From the NCBI GenBank assembly GCA_028554795.2, contig CM068825.1, positions 152,308,053 to 152,372,052 of the forward strand: a stretch of 64,000 nt of DNA, read 5' to 3'. Numbering within the stretch: position 1 is the first letter of the stretch; every line of letters begins with the position of its first letter. Below are positions 58,540 through 64,000 of this stretch, piece after piece. The notes beneath the pieces were generated by a model that searched no databases, was not told the origin of the DNA, and saw only the letters and a list, made by a program, of their open reading frames with translations. A program made the translations under genes and the position numbers. The stretch comes from Sinohyriopsis cumingii. Its lineage: Eukaryota; Mollusca; Bivalvia; Unionida; Unionidae.

Positions 58540-60390
58540 CCCCTCCACTCCTATCTGGTTGCCATTATGTCTGGTTTAGGATGGGATGCCCTTTTATAAC
58601 AACTTGAGGATTGATCTGCTAGGATCTGCTTTGGATAAACTGTCCTTCCACATCAACACTCTAGAAATGAAGGCTGCAATTTTAGCTTTGCAAAGGTGCA
58701 TCAGCAGGGTAAAGGATCGATGTGTCATGGTCTCCTCCGATGATATCTATCACAGAATAACTTGGACTTCCAGCACGCACATATGTCCCCTTCAGGTTTG
58801 CCTTGAGATCTGGAACCTCTTTCACAGAAAATCTTGTAGAACATTACACCCCTAGTTAGCCACAGTCTGGGCAAGAAGAATGTATTGGCAGACAATCTGT
58901 CAAGTACATGGCAGTAGTATTCATAACGCTGCAGTGGCCTAAGTAGTTAGAGCCTCAGCTGTGGGTGGTCGCAAAAAAAACTTATAAAAATGGTACTAGC
59001 AGGTGCCATGCACCACTATTAACTGCCAAGCTGCAAGCATTGTAACAAGATGACTCAGAATGTTAAAGCTACGTTAAAAAAATTGAAAGCATGCACACAC
59101 ACTTACACACACACACATTCATGGAATGGGTCTCTATACCAATCTGCAGCAGACCTTTTGACATTGAGGGGAAAGCCTTGGGTGGACTTCTTGTTACCTG
59201 GCTCAACATCTGGACAAGAGAGCATGGGCAGTGTGTGTGCTCAGCTTTTTGTGGGATCATCTTTTTGTATATGCCTTCTCACCATTCCGACTGCTACCAC
59301 AAATTCTTCAAGTCAGAACTTCACGCCTTGATTATTCTCACAGCCCTCACATTCATGACCTTTACACTTGGCTCATCTCAAGTTATCCAACCACCAGAAC
59401 GAGGGGCATCATTCTAGTCGGTATAGATTCGACATCCAAGGTATATGATGCCAGGTTGTCTTCTGCAGTGGGAAATATGTTGATCTAGGCTGTCCGTTTG
59501 TTTGTTCAGTCCCTGTCTCCTTTTGTTTCTTTATTGAGAACAAAGGAGGTTCAGTATTTGCTATGAATGGCAGTAGAGCTGCCATTTTCAGTGCACTTAA
59601 ATTCTCTCAGGGCATGGCCATTGGTTCTGCTTTGCACCTTTTTAACTGCCTCCTGTTCTCTTACACCCAGATAAATCCTGTATTTTGTTGTCTTTGATAA
59701 AACCCTCTATGAACCATTGAGTGAGGCTTCCTTTCAAAACCTTAAACTCAAGACTCTTTTTTTTCTTTCTCACTTGCCTTGGCATCTGTGAGAAGACAGA
59801 GCATGCTACATGCCTTGCTTATCAGCATTAGCTGTCTCCTTTTCCTTGCATTGCCAGCTGGGATTTTTAGCCAAATCAATTACTTTCAGTAGCTCCCCTA
59901 CTGATTGAGATCCCCAGTCTCAGTCAAATCTGTGCTGGAGATGATTAAGGTAAGTTTTATGCCCTCTTTGGGTACTGTGTTTCTGTCTCAATGCCTCCAA
60001 AGGGAAAAGCAAGGATCAGAAACACCCTTTCCTCCTTCTTAAGGGCTCATTTGATATTTCAGCCTCACCCACTTCATGTTGAGTTGAGCTTATCAGAGGT
60101 CCCTTGGTGATAGAAGCCTATCTTTTATGAACTGAAATCCCATGAGTTTCAAGTCATCTCTGCCACATGGGCCTGCTTAATCATTCTTCCTCTGAAGACA
60201 TCATTAAGGCAGTCTTCTACCTCTACTCTTTAATGCAGAAAAGTGCAGGTTTTTGTTTTCCGGATTCCATAGTTGAGGCACAATATGTGGACCTGAGAAT
60301 ACTTACATGCTGCAAAGTTGGTCTTTCTTCCAAATGGTCAGTCATCAGTACATTCCATTTATCTCTGTTTTTGAACACTTTTAACACTTA
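58540..60390 (+). pseudogene. DIRS-like retroelement remnant (RNase H and tyrosine recombinase), interrupted by a SINE
   Basis: Plus-strand fragments in order. A GLGWDALL-type RNase H start is near 58575. Then come HINTLEMKAAILALQRC (58640-58690), HTCPLQVCLEIWNLFHRK (58778-58828) and SHSLGKKNVLADNLSSTWQ (58858-58918). After the SINE: TLRGKPWVDFLLPGSTSGQE, LFVYAFSPFRLLPQILQVRT and HDLYTWLISS (59130-59390), and late VDLRILTCCKVGLSSKWSV with STFHLSLF (60285-60370), which recalls the C-terminal end of a tyrosine recombinase (HD(V/I)R...W.S.STF..HY). This order is that of DIRS elements, which integrate with a recombinase instead of an integrase. Many stops and frameshifts; terminal repeats and the RT part were not located. 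Confidence 0.68.
58925..59116 (+). mobile_element. SINE A copy, internally deleted, inside the DIRS remnant
   Basis: Starts AACGCTGCAGTGGCCTAAGT and has the shared words CTTATAAAAATGGTACTA and TTAAAGCTACGTTAAAAAAA, then a CA-rich tail. ATTCAT flanks it at 58919-58924 and 59117-59122. Compared with the 54015 copy it lacks the central part. Confidence 0.82.
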
Positions 60391-60623
60391 AGCCAACCCA
60401 CCTGGCAAATTTTGCTATGCAGTAATGATGGATTATGTGTTACTGCTTTTAAAATGTAGTTTGGGGGAAGGTAAAAGTAATTTGTATTATGTATTACTTA
60501 CCCATTGCTATTGCTGAATGCCCTCCCACCCAGCTCTGATATCCAGGCATATTCATTGACATTGAAAGAGATCACTGTTCTGTGCATTGGAAATTGAGTT
60601 ACACCAGTGCACTGTGCCAGTGA
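60391..60623. other. No gene recognised
   Basis: Short unassigned stretch between the DIRS remnant and the next element. Confidence 0.4.
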
Positions 60624-61365
60624 CAGACCTGCCAACTCTTACAATTTTGCTGCAAGTCTTACGAAATTTACCCTTAAAATACAAACTTACTGCATAGAAG
60701 CAAAAACTATAAAAAAAAATGATCATTGCCGAAAATTTGTTCATCTGTGTTTAATTTGAATCCGGGTTTCATATTATAAGTAGTAAAATTGGTCAGGGAA
60801 CTAGACTAACTTTACAGCAGCTGTTGATCATAGAATTTTTTTTAAAATGGCGACCAGCAAGCGATGCATGATTATGACAAAAGAGGAAATAAGCCTCTTG
60901 AAAAGTGTTAATAATTAACACTGAAAAATAAAATGGAATATTCAGATTCTTGTGAATAAAAGCTGGAAGGGATACAATTATGTTTATTGGACATCACATG
61001 CCAATTTGAGCATGACTTATGGCAGGAAATATGACTGCCATCATCATGTGAAATGGAAAAAAGTATTTCCAAGAATTACATCAAGTTGAGAGATAGCAAA
61101 AAGCCATTGAGCTCCATAGGGTTTGGAACTAAAATTTGTGCAACTGTACTAATGGTAAATAAAGTCTATGAGTACTTAAAAACTTTTCAGTTGAGCATAA
61201 TATTTATTGTTGCTGCACATTCCGAATACCAAACTTTTAATTACAATTTCCAGCTTTACAATAAGTTTATGGTATTTTGTTATACATTACTGAAAACTGG
61301 TCAAACCTATGGGAACAAAAATCAACTGCCTTACTGAGATGGACTTGTCATGATTGGCAGGTCTG
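60624..61365. mobile_element. DNA transposon remnant with 12-bp perfect TIRs
   Basis: CAGACCTGCCAA at 60624-60635 is exactly inverted at 61354-61365. The left subterminal part has repeated CTTAC words (AACTCTTAC, AAGTCTTACG). Inside, ATGGCGACCAGCAAGCGATG starts a 22-codon frame and a SVEHNI fragment near 61185 resembles the (A)EHN(I/L)P motif of hAT-like transposases. The 94-codon frame at 61053-61337 overlaps this in another frame and is not obviously a protein. No target duplication is visible, so classification as hAT is inference. Confidence 0.6.
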
Positions 61366-62394
61366 CTTTGACAATTCTCCATTCTGGGAAGATGTATTCA
61401 CATCAAATGGAAGAGGTTTTTTTAATTATAAAAAAGGGTAAGCCGTGCACTTGCATTGGATAATTATTAGATAATTAAAATCCCCCTCCCCCAAGACTAT
61501 ATTTTGCATGATGAAATCTTCAGTAACTTCACATGACATCATTTACAGGTCCTGTTGGCCCAGATTTTCCATTTCTAATGATGATTTTGGTTCTAACGTT
61601 AAAGAGGATTACGATATATGCTCACATTTAAGTCCATTTGTGTATAAGCCAAACCCCTGCCACTTCCCCAGCTGAATAGGTAAAATTTTAAAAAGTGCAT
61701 GACTCGCTCAGAAGCCACCCCTTGAGTCCAGCCACATTGAAAACTCTTGTTATTGCTACTCCATCTGAATGGATGGTCATCTTCATGTTGGGGTATCAGT
61801 ACAGGAGGTTGGGTGGGGGTGGGGGTTGTGGTTCAAGTTAGGCATGTAGTCTTGTCTCCTGCTATCTGCAATGACAATATATACTAATAGTCAACAAGAA
61901 AACTTAAAAATTTCCAAGTTTAGACCTTGTTCCGCTGATACGCCAATCTCCCTTCTTCCAGGCTTTTAATTTTCCTTAATTATCTGGCTTCTATGCAAGT
62001 ATTTACAGGACTATCCCCTTGCCAATGAAGATGATATGGAAGATAACATTTTGCCTCTTTCTTTCACTTGTTGGGTCCTATTTCATCTTTATTCAATAAC
62101 ATTGGTAAAATCATGCATCTCAACATGAGTAAATGGATGCATCTCAACACGAGTAACTCTATCACACCAAACAAGGGCACAGTGACCTATATTTCATGCT
62201 TGTGTGACTTTTGTATTTTGAGCCATTTATTTGTTAATCCCTCAGCATTTTCAATCCTATTTCACTTACACTTGTAAATGTTTGCATATGGATGCATCTT
62301 AGGAATAGTAACCCAGCCATAAAAAAAAAACCCCAGGTCACTGTGACTGTTTTTCATGCTTCATTGAGTCATAGATTAGAAGAGCTTCTGGGGT
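61366..62394. other. No gene recognised
   Basis: Unassigned; a G-rich GGGTGGGGGTGGGGG stretch at about 61808-61825 and a tandem ATGCATCTCAACA(T/C)GAGTAA pair near 62110-62155. Confidence 0.5.
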
Positions 62395-63600
62395 GGTCTG
62401 TCGTCTGTCATCTATCTGACTGTTAGTATAAGTTTGTTATCACTGCTTCATCTAAACTACTTGGAGGATTGCCAACTTTACACACACTCTAGTCAGTTGT
62501 AAATGAAAATGGTGGGCCTAGGAGAGCCAGTATGGCTACCACAGTGGCCATCATGAAAATCTGGTTATTGCTGGTACTCCTGAACATATAGGCATATCAA
62601 CATTGGCTTTTCACCAGAAGATTTAGCACGAGGTCTGGATAGTCCTAAATAAAAATGTTGCTGTTCTGTCCTCCAATATGGCCACTATAGAGGCTATCTT
62701 AAAAAATGTTGTCACTATTCTTCCTGGATGGAGGTTCATATTGATTTTTTAGTTTTCACCAAAATACATTTTATGATGTCAATTTGGGCCTGAATGGAAA
62801 TGTTGCTGATATGAGTCATCCAATCACCACAGTGGCCATTTTGAAAATCTTCTCCACAATCTGAATGGATCATCATATCAACATGGACTTTTCATTTAAA
62901 GGTTTATTATGATATCTGGTTGGTCCTAAATGAAAACAGTGCTGATCTTTTATCCAGTATGGCAGAAAAAGCAGCCATTTTGAAAATCTTGTTATAGCTA
63001 CAACTCTTAAATGGATGGTCATATCAACCTCAGGTTTTCACTAAAAGACTTTGTATGATGTTTGACATTCAATACAGTATGGTAGCAGTCTTGAAAATCT
63101 GGTTAATGCTACTCATAAACAGAAAGACATATTGATTTAGGGTTTTCACAAGAGGACTAATTACGATATCTAGTTGGTCCTAAATGAAAAGGGGGCCACG
63201 AGTGGTCTAAAGCGCTCACTGTTACGGATCACTGCTATCTCGTCTCTGTCTGCATCAGTTTGTGTTTTGGGCTCTGCCAATGTGGGCATGTGAGAAAGCT
63301 TGCCAGTAGCTTCTCGTTGGTCAGTGGTTCTTCCTGGGGTTTTCCAGGGTTCTTCCTCCACCAGTTATACTGGCTACCATGTATAGCCTATCTTGTGCTG
63401 AAAAATGGCATTAAACCCTACAACAACAACAACCTAAAGAAAATGGTGCTAATCTGACCTCGATATGACTGCCACAATGAACATTTTGAATTTTTGCCAA
63501 AAGTCTTCAAATGGTGTCTAGTTTGTCCTAAAATGAAAAAGGGGCCATTCATATAGTGTATATCCAGTATGGTTGCCACAATGATTAATTTGAAAATCTT
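62395..63600. repeat. Diverged tandem family of about 150-bp units, interrupted by SINE B
   Basis: Repeating themes are GGTCCTAAATGAAAATGGTGCTGATCT, CCA(G/A)TATGG(C/T).GCCACAGTGGCCATTTTGAAAATCT, GTTATTGCTACTC.TGAA.GGATGGTCATATC, and AACAT..GGTTTTCACTA.AAGACTTA. At least five units to 63190, continuing after the SINE from 63443 to about 63610. High divergence. Confidence 0.82.
63191..63432 (+). mobile_element. SINE B copy, near full length, with target duplication
   Basis: Starts GGGGGCCACGAGTGGTCTAA (class II tRNA-like 5' end with A box); the B box region is degraded. The body has GTGAGAAAGCTTGCCAGTAG and GGTTCTTCCTGGGGTTTTCC, and the 3' end is TATAGCCTATCTTGTGCTGA..AATGGC.TTAAACCC with a (CAA)n tail. 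CCTAAATGAAAA before it and CCTAAAGAAAA after it differ by one deleted base and look like the target-site duplication. Confidence 0.85.
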
Positions 63601-63693
63601 CATGCTCAAGGATATCAGAGAGAGTTTCAACATTCAGCAGTTAAAAAGAAGAAATGGTCTTAACTGGAATTCCTGGAAATTCTTTTTGGACAG

Positions 63694-64000
63694 TAGAGTG
63701 AGTGATTTGGATTTTTTGAAAAAATTCAGTCATGTCGCTACGATGTCTGCAGTTCTGCAGTGTGGCAGTTTCTAGTGATGTCAAGCACTTGGGCATCATG
63801 TCACAGACATGTAACATCATGTCCCACCTAGTCACATTAGCCTCACACCAGACCGACCACTCCTAACACCAACCTCATAATGCTGAGCGCCTAGCGAGGC
63901 AGCTGTTAGTACCATTTTCATAAGTCTTTGATATGATTCAACTGGGGTTTTGAACCCATGACCTCCCACATTTGAGGCAGATGCTCTAACCACTAGGCCA
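63694..64000 (-). mobile_element. SINE A copy reaching the window edge
   Basis: On the minus strand it begins TGGCCTAGTGGTTAGAGCAT (A box), has GGGTTCAAAACCCC (B box), then GACTTATGAAAATGGTACTA, ACAGCTGCCTCGCTAGGCGC, GGTGGGACATGATGTTACAT and ACATGACTGAATTTTTTCAA. It is more intact than the 54015 copy in the B box. Its first few bases lie beyond 64000. Confidence 0.9.

Noticed and set aside
63190-63457. Small plus- and minus-strand frames near 63170-63457
   Set aside because: They lie in a SINE B copy and its tail.

Overview
This is nuclear DNA of an animal, A+T-rich, intron-rich and repeat-rich. I see no operons, ribosome binding sites, tRNA or rRNA genes, CRISPR arrays or bacterial mobile elements. 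A mollusc, most likely a bivalve, or another lophotrochozoan fits best. The signs are a LINE whose ORF1 carries an SGNH-esterase domain plus CCHC zinc knuckles, tRNA-derived SINEs, DIRS, Ty3/Gypsy and hAT remnants, and about sixteen minisatellites with different units. The taxon is inference; no species-diagnostic gene is present.

Left part (1-35 kb). The best-supported host gene runs on the minus strand. Its first coding exon lies at 34121-34189, with further exons at 18195-18285 and 15661-15756. All three have good splice sites and phases that join in frame. The two introns (about 15.8 and 2.4 kb) are largely minisatellite arrays (27, 34, 40, 42, 47, 56 and 60 bp units), plus a decayed LINE, a Ty3/Gypsy fragment and a SINE. 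Beyond the last visible exon lie a hAT transposase remnant, a second LINE fragment, a 26-bp GGATCC-containing array and, at 961-7391, a near-complete but mutated LINE. That LINE was inserted into a 22-bp minisatellite, which now flanks it on both sides.

Middle (35-45 kb). This is A+T-rich DNA with a candidate 3'-terminal exon (37979-38092), two directly repeated segments of roughly 0.85 kb (about 36.4 and 44.0 kb), and between them badly decayed coding-like sequence that I could not identify.

Right part (45-64 kb). Long unassigned stretches contain a 1.34-kb hAT-like element with terminal inverted repeats and a 5-bp target duplication, one convincing plus-strand exon of an unidentified gene (54524-54687), a SINE with a perfect 11-bp target duplication, a DIRS-like element interrupted by a second copy of that SINE, another inverted-repeat DNA element, and a diverged family of roughly 150-bp repeats interrupted by a different SINE.

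There is no multi-gene system whose parts work together. The interest lies in nested insertions, higher-order structure of the minisatellites, the expanded 50-bp array inside the 5' region of the LINE, and the new minus-strand gene. By my coordinates tandem arrays cover about a fifth of the window. Exon and element limits come from reading by eye and have not been checked with transcripts or database searches.
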